Assembly: GCA_943354505.1 (NCBI GenBank)
Contig: CALRCE010000005.1
Span: 1 to 50,151 of the forward strand
DNA length: 50,151 nt
Reading direction: 5' to 3'
Source: Candidatus Peribacteria bacterium
Lineage (GTDB): Bacteria > Patescibacteriota > Gracilibacteria > UBA1369 > 2-02-FULL-48-14
Each line of letters starts with the position of its first letter. The first letter of the stretch is position 1. Positions 24,693 through 33,881 of the stretch are shown here, piece after piece. The position numbers and the translations under genes are program-made. A model generated the notes under the pieces. That model did not search any database. It was not told the DNA's origin and was given only the letters and a program-made list of their open reading frames with translations.

Positions 24693-26753
24693 TTACTTAC
24701 TCTCAAACTTCCAAACCCCATCCCAGTCAGTAAGGGAGGCCAGTTTGAGAGTCGCCACGCGGCCCAGCAAGGTCTTGGAAGGGCCATCTTCGGGCAAAGT
24801 GGTCAGCACAGCTCTAAAGCCCTTTTCCGCCTCATCAAAGCGCCCGGCACGGTAGGCCTCCAAGGCTTTATCCCATTCCACCACCACCTTATGGCCTTCC
24901 TCGGTCGCCCCAGCCAGAGGCCCCAGCACTTCATAAATGCGGATCGCCTTGTCCTTTCCTTTTAGACAGACCAAATCCACTTGGCGCATAAAGAACTGCC
25001 CTTTAGCGGCTTCATAGGTTCCTTCCGTCACCAAAATGCGTGTGGAATAGAACTTGTTGGCACCCTCCAAGCGAGAAGCGGTGTTCACAGTGTCTCCCAT
25101 CGCGGTGTAGTCGAAACGGTTTTCACTTCCCATGTTCCCTACAATCGCGTCTCCCGTGGCGAGCCCAATGCGAATGTTGAGTTTGTAACCTGTGGAAGCG
25201 TTCAATTCCGCCATTTTTTCGCGAATTGCAAGGGCCGTTTCACAGCCCTTGAGCCCATGATCTTCGCTCGGAACCGGCGCCCCAAACAACGCCATGATCG
25301 CGTCGCCTTCGAACTTGTCCACCGTTCCACCCTTTTGCATGATGACTTTCGACAGCGCATCAAAATACGTGTTGATCACACTCACCACCGCCTGCGGCTC
25401 CAGACTCTCACTCAGATTGGTGAAGTTTTCAATATCCAAAAACAAAGCCGTGATCGCCCTGCGCTCCCCTCCTAATTTAAGCTGCTCCGGATGCTCCGAA
25501 ATCTGCGCCACCAACTCCGGCGACACATACCTCCCAAACGCCTCCTTCAATTTGCGCTTCTCCGCAAACTCCGTGAAGTTACGATAAACCAAAACCGCCA
25601 AATACGCCGCCACCAGTGCAAACACCGGCCAAATCAGATTCACAATCACGCCATGATCAAATCGCCACTGAGCGTAGAAAGGGAAGGCGATGAGCTCCAA
25701 AACGAGCATCACACCTCCCACGAGCACCGGCGCATGCACAAAGACTAGTACGGAGACCAAGATCAAAACCCCAAGCACCAAGGCAAAATCCAAAGTCCCT
25801 TGATTCACCAAAAATGCCTCATCCAAAATGGTTTGAATGGCGTTGGCGTGGATCTCAATCCCTGGCATAGGAAGCGTGGGGTCTATAGGAGTGTACTGGA
25901 GATCTTGAAATTCAACCGCCGTAGGTCCAATTAAGACGATTTTATTTGTGAAAAGAGAGGAGTCAACATTTCCGTGAAGCACATCCGCTATGGAGACGGA
26001 GGGGTAGTAATTGGAGGGCGCTGCATAGTTGATCAGCATTTGGCCATTTATCGAAGGCACGTCCACCTCTTGTCCTAGATGAGCTTCTGCCAGTTTGATG
26101 TCCATATGAGCTTCAGTGGCACCATCAATATTTATAGCGGCAGGAATTCCATAAACACTTTGAATATTATACCCAGATGGTGTTTCCGCATTCGAAAAGC
26201 CCGTATGCGTGACGTCTTCAAATAAACTCATTGGACCGGAGGTGCCGCTGTAGAAAGAGACACCATCTTCAAGTTTCAAAAAGCCAGTGGCCATCTTCGA
26301 GAGATAAATATTGTCATAGGTTTCAAATAAACTGAGAAGTCGTTCATCTGTGGGATGAACGTCACCGAGAAACTCTAGAATCTCCGCTGAAAAATCACTT
26401 ACATTGGGGTAAGAAGTAGCTATAGAGTAAATATCCTCAGAAATCACGCCATCCGAAGGCTTATCGAGCAACCAGTCAAGCATCACCACGGACGGATTGC
26501 CTTCTTCGACCAATCCAATAGCTTCGGAAAAATAGTCGCGTTTTTTATAGGTAGTCAGACCAGTGAAGTCGCTTAAAAAATCACCATCCAGAGCAACGAT
26601 GACGATTTCACTAGATGTTTCTCTTTCAGAATAGAGGGCGTTGCTTAAACGGAGCTGTATAGACTGAAAGCTCGATAAAAACGAAACACACAGTGAGAGG
26701 ATCAAGGCCCCAATCGAGAGAGCTACACCAGACTTGAGAAGAGGTCTACGCAC
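24693..26753 (-). CDS. CHASE2-domain class III adenylate/guanylate cyclase
   Basis: 686 residues from a GTG start. A first membrane helix (about 10-32) leads to an extracytoplasmic CHASE2 sensor (about 45-325), then about three helices (325-395) and a cytoplasmic cyclase domain (about 435-610). Metal-binding aspartates are in ALFLDIENFTNL and FEGDAIMALFG; YTAMGDTVNTASRLEGAN supplies the transition-state Asn and Arg. The tail of about 60 residues (DKALEAYRAGRFDEAEKGF) is a TPR-like hairpin. The K-F-x-G-D and T-A-M-G-D pattern favours ATP as substrate. A free cNMP-binding protein is encoded at 41039. Confidence 0.92.
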   Translation of the reverse strand: MRRPLLKSGVALSIGALILSLCVSFLSSFQSIQLRLSNALYSERETSSEIVIVALDGDFLSDFTGLTTYKKRDYFSEAIGLVEEGNPSVVMLDWLLDKPSDGVISEDIYSIATSYPNVSDFSAEILEFLGDVHPTDERLLSLFETYDNIYLSKMATGFLKLEDGVSFYSGTSGPMSLFEDVTHTGFSNAETPSGYNIQSVYGIPAAINIDGATEAHMDIKLAEAHLGQEVDVPSINGQMLINYAAPSNYYPSVSIADVLHGNVDSSLFTNKIVLIGPTAVEFQDLQYTPIDPTLPMPGIEIHANAIQTILDEAFLVNQGTLDFALVLGVLILVSVLVFVHAPVLVGGVMLVLELIAFPFYAQWRFDHGVIVNLIWPVFALVAAYLAVLVYRNFTEFAEKRKLKEAFGRYVSPELVAQISEHPEQLKLGGERRAITALFLDIENFTNLSESLEPQAVVSVINTYFDALSKVIMQKGGTVDKFEGDAIMALFGAPVPSEDHGLKGCETALAIREKMAELNASTGYKLNIRIGLATGDAIVGNMGSENRFDYTAMGDTVNTASRLEGANKFYSTRILVTEGTYEAAKGQFFMRQVDLVCLKGKDKAIRIYEVLGPLAGATEEGHKVVVEWDKALEAYRAGRFDEAEKGFRAVLTTLPEDGPSKTLLGRVATLKLASLTDWDGVWKFESK

Positions 26754-26776
26754 AAAAAGCTATAAGGTATCTGATT

Positions 26777-26785
26777 ATTATACCA
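26777..26785 (-). promoter_or_regulatory. Extended -10 promoter of the cyclase gene
   Basis: Minus strand TGGTATAAT, an extended -10 (TGn-TATAAT), 23 bases before the GTG. No good -35 is seen, as is usual for extended -10 promoters. Confidence 0.5.
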
Positions 26786-26806
26786 GATTTAACACCTTTT
26801 TGCGAG

Positions 26807-28960
26807 TTACTTCCTGCGACGTCTTGCTGCTAAAGCAACTGCCCCTAATCCAATGCCATACCAAGCCGCCCCATCTGGAGAAGTGGCACATCCACAACCT
26901 TCTCCATCAGTATCCTCATTATTGTTATCTGGATTTTGGACATTGTTAGAATCTTCCGGCGTATCTGTATCAGGAATTCCTGTCTCGTCAGTCTCTTCAC
27001 CAGCAGAATCATCACCTCCAGAATCAACGGAACCATCGTCATTATCAACGGTATCTCCCACCCAATAACTACCAGGTGTAGTCAGATTTACATCCAATTC
27101 AAGGACACCATTGTCTCCCTCCCAAGCATTAGCACTTCTCACCCAAACACTTCCAGATTGTAAGTCAACCATCGTCAAATCGTCGGTATTCTCTGAGTCC
27201 GCATATTCACCATAGGTAGAGCTGGCCGCAGATGGTGGAGGTGCAAATTCAGCATAATCGGTGCCTCCAAGGAAAATACCAGTATGAGTTTCATCACCTG
27301 TAGAAAGAGCCACATTGCTCGGTTCTGAGGTGACATCCAATTCAACTCCATCCACACTGAGGCCATCTCCAGCGTCATCAAGAACGATACTTCCATCTGC
27401 AGCAACATAAGGGTCGCCAGAAACTTCAGCAGAGTCGCTTCCGTCGGGGTCAGTAGGATCTTCGTAGATAACATCTCCTTCAGAAAGTTCAGTCCCTTCG
27501 GGGAGCTCACTAGCAGAGAAATTAGCATTGAAGTTGTTGCCAGAGTCCGTCACAGCATTACCATCCGCATCCACAACTTGGAGGGAAACGGAGTAAGCGC
27601 CACTTTCTTCAGGGACAAAATCCACAGAAGCCCCAGTCAAAATTTCATAATCGCCACTTGGCTTTTCAATAGTCCACTGATAGGTCAGACCAGAAGATCG
27701 GTCTTCGTCATCAAGACCTGAAGCAACCAAAGGCACCGTCTCACCCACAGCGAGATTAATAGGATCTGCCGTAATAGTTGGATAAACCTCCAAGCCTCCA
27801 ATGGTCAGCTCACTAATAGAAGGTGCATCGTCCTCACAGTTATTATCTACGCCATCGTTTTCAGTAACCGAATTTCCAGGGAATCGATCGGCATCGGCGT
27901 CATCGCAATCCTCCTCAGCTGGAGAACCATCCTCATCTTCATCTGTCACTTCAGGCTCAGCGGTATCCTCAGGTTCAGCCGTATCTCCACCAGTATCGGT
28001 ACCACCACCTGAGGCTACAACGCTAGTGGGATCTTCCAACTCACGCATAGAATAATCAGCCGTGTAGTCTTGTACAGTAAAGCGATTTCCGTAAGTTCCG
28101 GTAGCAGGTTGAAAATTGGTCACTTCCCCATAAGCTCCAGTGGAATAAGCAGTACCAGTATTGACATCGAGAACGTAGACCTGGTCATCAGCAGCGTTAG
28201 TAAAAGCACAGACAGCTGCAGTCGTATCACAAATTAAACCTACTTCCTCGTAGGTGGTATCCAAAGAAGATTGGTAGGTAACAGAGGCGTCAAACGTAGC
28301 AGGCTTATACTCAGTACCTGCATCGTAAGTCCCATAAACAACACCTGTAGCGTCATCAATAGACCCGACAGCACTTCCATTCGCCGTAGCCGTGAGGGAA
28401 GAAGCCACTCCCGAAGCGGCATAGCCTGGAGCCACGACGTACTCACCTTCATTAACCAACAATTCATCCCTGGTTCTTGAGTAAGAGTTAGGAAAAGCCA
28501 CCGGATAAGAGGAAAAATCAGAACTCACATCGGTCCAACCAGTGGTACTCGTGGCCATGTAGATTTTGTCCGGCCAGTAATCACCATCGCTATCCACACC
28601 CACAAAATAAGGAACGGTCGCATCGGCAGTTCCATCGCCATCAGTATCAACTCCAACCGGGAAAGAAGCATCCCCCCCAGTTCCCCAAACGTTTTCCCAA
28701 TCGCCACCGGCAGCCGCTGGCATAGTGAGACCGTATTTAGTGTCAACAGTATCAGCATTCAAAGCGTAATCCGCAGCTCCAGCCCAGGCTTTACCCACAG
28801 ATGCATCCAAACCAAGTTTGACACCGTCCGCCAAAACAGAAGCAACTTCATGAGTCACTTTTCCTTCATTGACAGTCTGGTCAACCGCACCTACAGCAAA
28901 AGCCGCAGCAGCAAGAGGAGCAGCTAAACCTCGAAGATGGTCACCAATTCTATTGTTCAT
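26807..28960 (-). CDS. Surface protein with MopE-type motif, PKD-like domain and MYXO-CTERM-like tail
   Basis: 717 residues from the ATG at 28958-28960; upstream in-frame residues look non-coding. A weakly hydrophobic start (RGLAAPLAAAAFAVGAV) may be a signal. Asp-rich loops (VDTDGDGTAD, VDSDGDYWPD) suggest Ca binding. A MopE-like putative metal-binding motif follows (DEDEDGSPAEEDCDDADADR, then PGN and DGVDNNCEDD), then a PKD-like domain with YQWTIEKPSGDY and YSVSLQVVDADGN. The C-terminus GCGCATSPDGAAW, a short helix GIGLGAVALAA and RRRRK form a MYXO-CTERM-like sorting tail. It lies downstream of a PilX-like gene. The function is unknown. Confidence 0.75.
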   Translation of the reverse strand: MNNRIGDHLRGLAAPLAAAAFAVGAVDQTVNEGKVTHEVASVLADGVKLGLDASVGKAWAGAADYALNADTVDTKYGLTMPAAAGGDWENVWGTGGDASFPVGVDTDGDGTADATVPYFVGVDSDGDYWPDKIYMATSTTGWTDVSSDFSSYPVAFPNSYSRTRDELLVNEGEYVVAPGYAASGVASSLTATANGSAVGSIDDATGVVYGTYDAGTEYKPATFDASVTYQSSLDTTYEEVGLICDTTAAVCAFTNAADDQVYVLDVNTGTAYSTGAYGEVTNFQPATGTYGNRFTVQDYTADYSMRELEDPTSVVASGGGTDTGGDTAEPEDTAEPEVTDEDEDGSPAEEDCDDADADRFPGNSVTENDGVDNNCEDDAPSISELTIGGLEVYPTITADPINLAVGETVPLVASGLDDEDRSSGLTYQWTIEKPSGDYEILTGASVDFVPEESGAYSVSLQVVDADGNAVTDSGNNFNANFSASELPEGTELSEGDVIYEDPTDPDGSDSAEVSGDPYVAADGSIVLDDAGDGLSVDGVELDVTSEPSNVALSTGDETHTGIFLGGTDYAEFAPPPSAASSTYGEYADSENTDDLTMVDLQSGSVWVRSANAWEGDNGVLELDVNLTTPGSYWVGDTVDNDDGSVDSGGDDSAGEETDETGIPDTDTPEDSNNVQNPDNNNEDTDGEGCGCATSPDGAAWYGIGLGAVALAARRRRK

Positions 28961-29028
28961 TTTACTTGGGGATAAGTAAAAATAACTACTACCATTTATC
29001 CACAAACAACAGGAGAAGTCAAGACAAC

Positions 29029-30228
29029 TTAGTTGGACAAAGTGTAGACATTTGTACTTTCACCTGTTGTAGATCTGGAAATCACGTAAGAGCTATAGTA
29101 AGTATTGGCGACTCCCTGGGAATAGCCCTGTCCAACAAAGGAAGTTTTATTGTCTGCGAAAGGGTCCGTGCTGGAAGTTTGAAGTTGCCACTCCAAATAG
29201 GGAATGGGGTCGTCGGAAGTGTCTTTGAGAGGCGTCACAATATTGAGCTGTAGGTAGAGCGAAGCCAAAACAGTTTCGGGGATGCTGTCACCATCCAAAT
29301 CTCCATAACAAAAATTCAATATGTCTTCATAAAGTGAATCAGAGTTTGCACTCAAAACAATGAAATCCGTGGCATCGTTGATCAGGGATTCGTATACTTC
29401 TGTGTTGTCTGCAACGCTTGGATCACGGCTATCGTGTCCATGTACAGTTTGCGTGTCATCATTCGGTATCAAACTTACTGCATTCCCCGCCGTGTCCTCT
29501 CCCACAAGTTGCCAGAAAATGACGGTGTCGCCTTCGCCGGAGATTTCGCCGTCTTCGTTGAGTTCGTAGCGGGTGCAGTCGCTGTCCATTGTGTCGTCAT
29601 TGCAAGGGGTACGCACGCGCAGGTCCCAACCCGAAAAGCCGGAGAGGTCGCCCGCAACAACGATCTCGCCCAAAGTTCCCGTGTCGTCACTGTCTATTGT
29701 GTCGAACAAAGGGATCGTCACACTGTCGCCCACCATGAGTTTGTTCCAGTTGCAAGGGTCGTCCACGTCTACGGTGATGCTGGAGAGGACATCGCCCGTG
29801 TCGGGGTCGATGTAGTCCAAAACGGAGCAATCTTCGCTGCTGCCGGCGGTGCCGGTGCCAAAAAGGGGAGTGTAAAAGTAACTGCCGTCGGAGCGTTGTT
29901 CGGCGAGGGCGATGAAGTCGCCCCAAGAGTTGCAGGTGCTGTCGCCGTCGGTGTCGTTGCAAAAGGCTTCGGATTGGCTGGCTTCGTAACCTGGGCTGAA
30001 ATCATCGTTGGTGCCATCCCCATCCGTATCCACAACGTTCGAAACAGCAGCCAGCCCTTGTTCGGCCGCGGATTGAGCGGCGAGGTCGGCTTGGGAGCTG
30101 CCTCCAAGGTCATTATAAAGAGCAAGTTTTTCAGTGGTGTTTTGAATCGCAGCGCCTGCCACAATCATCATCACAGTCATGATGAGAAAGGCAAAGATCA
30201 GCGAGTAGGCGGGGCGGGTGGAGTTCAT
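29029..30228 (-). CDS. PilX-like type IV pilus assembly protein
   Basis: 399 residues. The N-terminus MNSTRPAYSLIFAFLIMTVM begins a single hydrophobic helix (about 8-28) that fits PilX N-domains, followed by AEQGL in a helix typical of minor pilins. The rest is an acidic beta-rich domain with Asp-rich loops (VDTDGDGTNDD, NDTDGDSTCNSWGD) like those of the downstream surface protein. Four to six cysteines suggest an exported fold. With the PilV, PilW and FimT-like genes at 32.8-35.1 kb it likely forms the pilus tip or priming complex. Confidence 0.72.
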   Translation of the reverse strand: MNSTRPAYSLIFAFLIMTVMMIVAGAAIQNTTEKLALYNDLGGSSQADLAAQSAAEQGLAAVSNVVDTDGDGTNDDFSPGYEASQSEAFCNDTDGDSTCNSWGDFIALAEQRSDGSYFYTPLFGTGTAGSSEDCSVLDYIDPDTGDVLSSITVDVDDPCNWNKLMVGDSVTIPLFDTIDSDDTGTLGEIVVAGDLSGFSGWDLRVRTPCNDDTMDSDCTRYELNEDGEISGEGDTVIFWQLVGEDTAGNAVSLIPNDDTQTVHGHDSRDPSVADNTEVYESLINDATDFIVLSANSDSLYEDILNFCYGDLDGDSIPETVLASLYLQLNIVTPLKDTSDDPIPYLEWQLQTSSTDPFADNKTSFVGQGYSQGVANTYYSSYVISRSTTGESTNVYTLSN

Positions 30229-30260
30229 ACAAAAAAGAGTTTAAAGCGTGAGGCGAAAAA

Positions 30261-30387
30261 ATGCCATACGAAAGGGTGTTGTTGACACTCCAACAACGCA
30301 AATAACAGGTTTAATAAAATCCAGAACTAGCAAAACCGAACCACTCAGAGAGAAAGTGTGAAATAAACTGAATAGTTCGTATGGCAT
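30261..30387. repeat. 12-base inverted repeat between divergent pilX-like and PLP genes
   Basis: ATGCCATACGAA (30261-30272) and TTCGTATGGCAT (30376-30387) are perfect inverted arms 103 bases apart. The right arm spans the start codon of the PLP gene. A separate hairpin, GTTGTTG-ACACTC-CAACAAC, lies at 30278-30297. They may be regulator sites; nothing else is seen in this gap. Confidence 0.5.
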
Positions 30388-31844
30388 CAAATGAATCTCA
30401 CGACAAAGAAATTCAAAGGGCAGACCTTATAGAAGATCAAGCCTTTCTAAACCAGCAAGAATCTCTCCTACAAAAGAGGTTGACCGGCTTGGAAGCGAAA
30501 GTCGAATGTGGCGAAAACCCTGTGTTGGAAGAACTGATAAAAATGGTTAAAGGTCACATGGAAGTCAGTCACATTTTTGATGAAGGAAAGGATCCATTGG
30601 AGCACGGCCGCGAAGTAGATTCTTTTAGAAGAAAGTTCAGGGCACTCTTTCACATGGTCGTCTCCGCGGGAGCTGCTCTAAGGTCTTGTGCTCAACCTCA
30701 AAAACAAAGCGTAAGATCAACAGATCGAGCGAGATCCAACTCTTACACAGACGTGCCATACGTCAGATACGGAACAGAAGAATTGTTTGAATTGGAAATC
30801 GGACTCGCAGCTCTGCTGGACGTGGACAGAGATAGCCACACTCTCCTACTCACCTCTTCAGGGATGTCCGCTTACCAGTTGATCGAAGCCTTTTTCGTAA
30901 GAAAGGTGCTTCTACCGGGCGATTTGATCATGTTGTTAGGAAACATCTACTTCGAAACTCAAAAACAGCTCACCTCCATGCCGGGTCTGCACTTCCAAAA
31001 GATGAACACGACTTTAGAAGATTTTAAACACAGAATTTATCAGGAAATCCCAAAACTGATCTTTGTCGAATCCATGAACAACGACTTCGAATTGAGGATA
31101 ACGGACATCCCTCATTTGCTCGAAATTTTAGAAAGAATAGATCTAAAGGAGGATGTTTACGTGGTCATAGACGGCACCATGATTCCTGAAGGGGTGAGCA
31201 AATTCTTCAAGACAAAGAACCCTCACGTCAAAGTACTCTACTTTGCCAGTTGCGGTAAGTACCTCCAAGATGGCATGGATACGACGATGGCCGGCTTAGT
31301 GGTGAGTGATCAAAAAATAGGGAGCACTCTCCAGGAACTCAGAAGAGCATCTGGAACAATCCTTTACGAGCCTTCGACTTCATTATTTTCGCTTCCTGAA
31401 AAAGAGATCCATACGCGACGGTCCGCTCGAATGACCAGAAATGCAACACACCTCGCCGCTGCCTTAGAGGGTGAACGTGGGGTGGATGTGCGTTATCCAA
31501 AACTGCCTTCTCATCCAGACCACAACATGGCACAGAAAGAAGATTCTTTAGGTGCAGTTTTTACCTTTCGTTTACGTGAAGAGATGCTCAATAGGGCAGA
31601 GTCTCTTCAGGTTTTGATTGATCTCTGTATTGAGAATGCAAAGACAAAACAAGTCCCGCTTTCACAGGGCGTGAGTTTTGGCTTCACCCACCCTCGTCTC
31701 ACTTTGGCGCACAGTCAAGAACCCTACACACACATCCGAGTGTCTGCGGGAGATCGCTCCTACCACGAACTGGTCAAAGTCGAAGAAGTCCTAGTGACTT
31801 CCATTCGTCAGTTTCTTTCAAGCCATGCTACAGTTTCACCATGA
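30381..31844 (+). CDS. Divergent PLP-dependent Cys/Met-metabolism-type enzyme
   Basis: 487 residues, fold-type I aminotransferase superfamily. LLLTSSGMSAYQLIEAFF is the cofactor-phosphate region; D264 in VVIDGTMIPEG should pair with the pyridine nitrogen, and K293 in FASCGKYLQDGMDTTMAG is the predicted Schiff-base lysine, matching the S-x-TKY-x-GH-D-x-x-GG pattern of cystathionine gamma-synthase relatives. About 100 extra N-terminal residues, helical and charged, are unusual for the family. GH is replaced by DG, so substrate use is uncertain. It overlaps the oxidoreductase gene by 4 bases. Confidence 0.78.
   Translation: MASNESHDKEIQRADLIEDQAFLNQQESLLQKRLTGLEAKVECGENPVLEELIKMVKGHMEVSHIFDEGKDPLEHGREVDSFRRKFRALFHMVVSAGAALRSCAQPQKQSVRSTDRARSNSYTDVPYVRYGTEELFELEIGLAALLDVDRDSHTLLLTSSGMSAYQLIEAFFVRKVLLPGDLIMLLGNIYFETQKQLTSMPGLHFQKMNTTLEDFKHRIYQEIPKLIFVESMNNDFELRITDIPHLLEILERIDLKEDVYVVIDGTMIPEGVSKFFKTKNPHVKVLYFASCGKYLQDGMDTTMAGLVVSDQKIGSTLQELRRASGTILYEPSTSLFSLPEKEIHTRRSARMTRNATHLAAALEGERGVDVRYPKLPSHPDHNMAQKEDSLGAVFTFRLREEMLNRAESLQVLIDLCIENAKTKQVPLSQGVSFGFTHPRLTLAHSQEPYTHIRVSAGDRSYHELVKVEEVLVTSIRQFLSSHATVSP
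31829..31834 (+). promoter_or_regulatory. Internal leaderless-type -10 for the oxidoreductase
   Basis: TACAGT, six bases (TTCACC), ATG at 31841. It lies within the last codons of the PLP gene, so the oxidoreductase can be made alone. Confidence 0.45.
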
Positions 31845-32800
31845 AAGCCTCTTTTTTTAAAGAAACAGGAGAGCCCTCCGTCCTTGAATACGGCGAATTC
31901 AGCGATCCACATTCGGAGGAGGGAGAAGTGCTGGTGCGAGTCAAAAGCTGCGCCCTGAATCGAATCGATGTGTGGCAGCGAAGTGGAAAGTATCCACTGG
32001 CCTTGCCGCACATTCCCGGATCCGACATTTCTGGAATTCTTGAAAATGGAGAAGAGGTCGTGGTGAACCCTGCGTTGCCTTGCGGGTCTTGCGAACGGTG
32101 CCAAAAAAACTTGGACTGCGAGTTTGTGAAGATCATTGGGTTCTCAACCCAAGGAGCCTACGCCGAGTGGATCTCCGTACCAAAAGTCAACGTTTACCCC
32201 AAGCCCAAAGGCCTCTCGTTTGCGGAAGCCGCGAGTTTTCCTCTAACATTCTTAACGGCGTGGCACATGCTCAAAACACGGGCTCAAGTGAAGCCGGGTG
32301 AGGCCGTCTTCATTTGGGGAGCTACAGGGGGACTCGGCGTGGCCGCCATCCAAATTGCAAAACAGTTGGGAGCGCACGTGATCGCAGGCACACGGTCAAT
32401 GCAGAAGATCGAAGCACTTAAAGCGGTCGGTGCGGATGAGGTTGTTTTAGTGCAAAACGAGACCCAATTCGAAAAAGTGGATGTGGTTTTTGAAACCGTG
32501 GGAGAAGCCACATGGGACAGGAGTCTCGACATGCTCAAACCCTTTGGTCGGCTTGTCCTGGCGGGGACTACTTCAGGAAAAGAGGCCAAGGTGGATCTGC
32601 AAAAACTCTATACAAAACAACTGTCTATCGTGGGCTCTCGCATGGGAACTCAAAAAGAATTTGAAGAAATCCTGGCCCTGGTTGAACAAGGACTCCTCAA
32701 GCCAAAAGTGGATCGCTGTTTCACCCTGCAAGACGCGGTAAAAGCACACGAATTTTTCGAAGCAGGAGAGTTTGTAGGGAAGATCGTTCTAGAATGTTGA
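31841..32800 (+). CDS. Zinc-free quinone oxidoreductase / MDR-family dehydrogenase
   Basis: 319 residues, medium-chain dehydrogenase family. NALNRIDVWQRSGKYP (here CALNRIDVWQRSGKYP) and the NADPH-binding loop VFIWGATGGLGVAAIQIAKQ are diagnostic. Residues CGSCERC near 80-86 resemble the structural zinc loop of alcohol dehydrogenases, which is unusual among QOR-like members. It would reduce an enone, quinone or aldehyde with NADPH. Translational coupling to the PLP enzyme hints at a shared small-molecule pathway; that is inference. Confidence 0.88.
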   Translation: MKASFFKETGEPSVLEYGEFSDPHSEEGEVLVRVKSCALNRIDVWQRSGKYPLALPHIPGSDISGILENGEEVVVNPALPCGSCERCQKNLDCEFVKIIGFSTQGAYAEWISVPKVNVYPKPKGLSFAEAASFPLTFLTAWHMLKTRAQVKPGEAVFIWGATGGLGVAAIQIAKQLGAHVIAGTRSMQKIEALKAVGADEVVLVQNETQFEKVDVVFETVGEATWDRSLDMLKPFGRLVLAGTTSGKEAKVDLQKLYTKQLSIVGSRMGTQKEFEEILALVEQGLLKPKVDRCFTLQDAVKAHEFFEAGEFVGKIVLEC

Positions 32801-32807
32801 CGCCCTC

Positions 32808-33881
32808 CTACTCATACGAAACCACCTTCGAGTAAACACCGGTGGTCATGGTGCGTTGAATGAGAATGGAAGGAACGATGTCACCCAGAAGGGAAGAGCC
32901 GAATTCGTCGCTCAAAGTCACCTCCATAATCACCGTCACTTGAGGTTGCAGCTGGGCATCCTCTTCGCCAAAACCACGATAAGGGTCTTCGGAAGGAGAA
33001 ATGAGCACATTGAAGGAAACAACACGAATGTCCAAAGGTGAAAGGGGCATGAAATCGTCTTCATCGGGTACGGGAAGGCCAGCCAGTCCTATTAAGTCTT
33101 CCCCAACCTCACCCGTCACATCGAGACAGTCGTAATCACTGGTACAAGACCAAGTATCTTCCACGCCGTCATTGTTGTAATCCGCCCCACTCATCACCAA
33201 GCGAGAAAGTCCGTATTCGGTGGAAGACCCCTCTAAAAGTTCCATGATGTACATAATGCGGGTGTCCCCAGCCCCGTTCACCAAAAAGAGTTCATCCGTG
33301 AACGGTACGCCCACCTCGGTACAATCGATAGAACCGTGATCAGGATCGGCGGCGGTACCCTCGCAGAACGCGTTCATATACACGGGGTCATCGGTATAAC
33401 CGGTGAAGTCGTCGATTTCTTCAAAGGGATGAGTTCCTGTTTCCAGGTCCAATTCATCGTAGTCCGGAGTTTCATCAGAACACTCGTCGGGGTAAAGCAG
33501 ACTGGTATCGGAAGGGCAATTCGCTCCATAGTAATCGTCCACATCGTCGTAAGGCCCAACCAGTTGTCCACCCGTGCCTGGATTAAAAAAGGTCTGACCG
33601 TAAAAACCATAATTCGGAGTATCCCATCCTGTTTCACCCAAAACGTTGCGAGAGTAGTAGAGCTCGTAGTCCACCGTATTGTTGCTCACCTCGCGAGCAA
33701 TTTGATCCATCAGAGCTTGAGCTTCGGTGTACAAATAAATCTGGGCCTGAATGCGTTTGGCCGAGCGCATTCCATTCACCAATAAAGTCACCGCAATGAT
33801 CGCCACCATCACAAAAATCGTGAGAGTGATGAGCACTTCAATCAAAGTGAAAGCCCGAAAAGATCGAAGTTTAGTAAACAT
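32808..33881 (-). CDS. PilW-like minor pilin / pseudopilin
   Basis: 357 residues. The prepilin leader ends in FRA, with cleavage expected before FTLIEVLITLTIFVMVAI; the canonical Gly at -1 is Ala here. E5 of the mature protein is present. The C-terminal domain is long, acidic and Cys-containing. Its start overlaps the PilV-like stop by 11 bases, so the two are cotranscribed. It is likely part of the pilus-initiating minor pilin complex. Confidence 0.82.
   Translation of the reverse strand: MFTKLRSFRAFTLIEVLITLTIFVMVAIIAVTLLVNGMRSAKRIQAQIYLYTEAQALMDQIAREVSNNTVDYELYYSRNVLGETGWDTPNYGFYGQTFFNPGTGGQLVGPYDDVDDYYGANCPSDTSLLYPDECSDETPDYDELDLETGTHPFEEIDDFTGYTDDPVYMNAFCEGTAADPDHGSIDCTEVGVPFTDELFLVNGAGDTRIMYIMELLEGSSTEYGLSRLVMSGADYNNDGVEDTWSCTSDYDCLDVTGEVGEDLIGLAGLPVPDEDDFMPLSPLDIRVVSFNVLISPSEDPYRGFGEEDAQLQPQVTVIMEVTLSDEFGSSLLGDIVPSILIQRTMTTGVYSKVVSYE

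Noticed and set aside
29434-30285. A 283-residue plus-strand frame
   Set aside because: It is the complement of the PilX-like gene; the composition is a shadow of that gene's biased codons and has no family motif.
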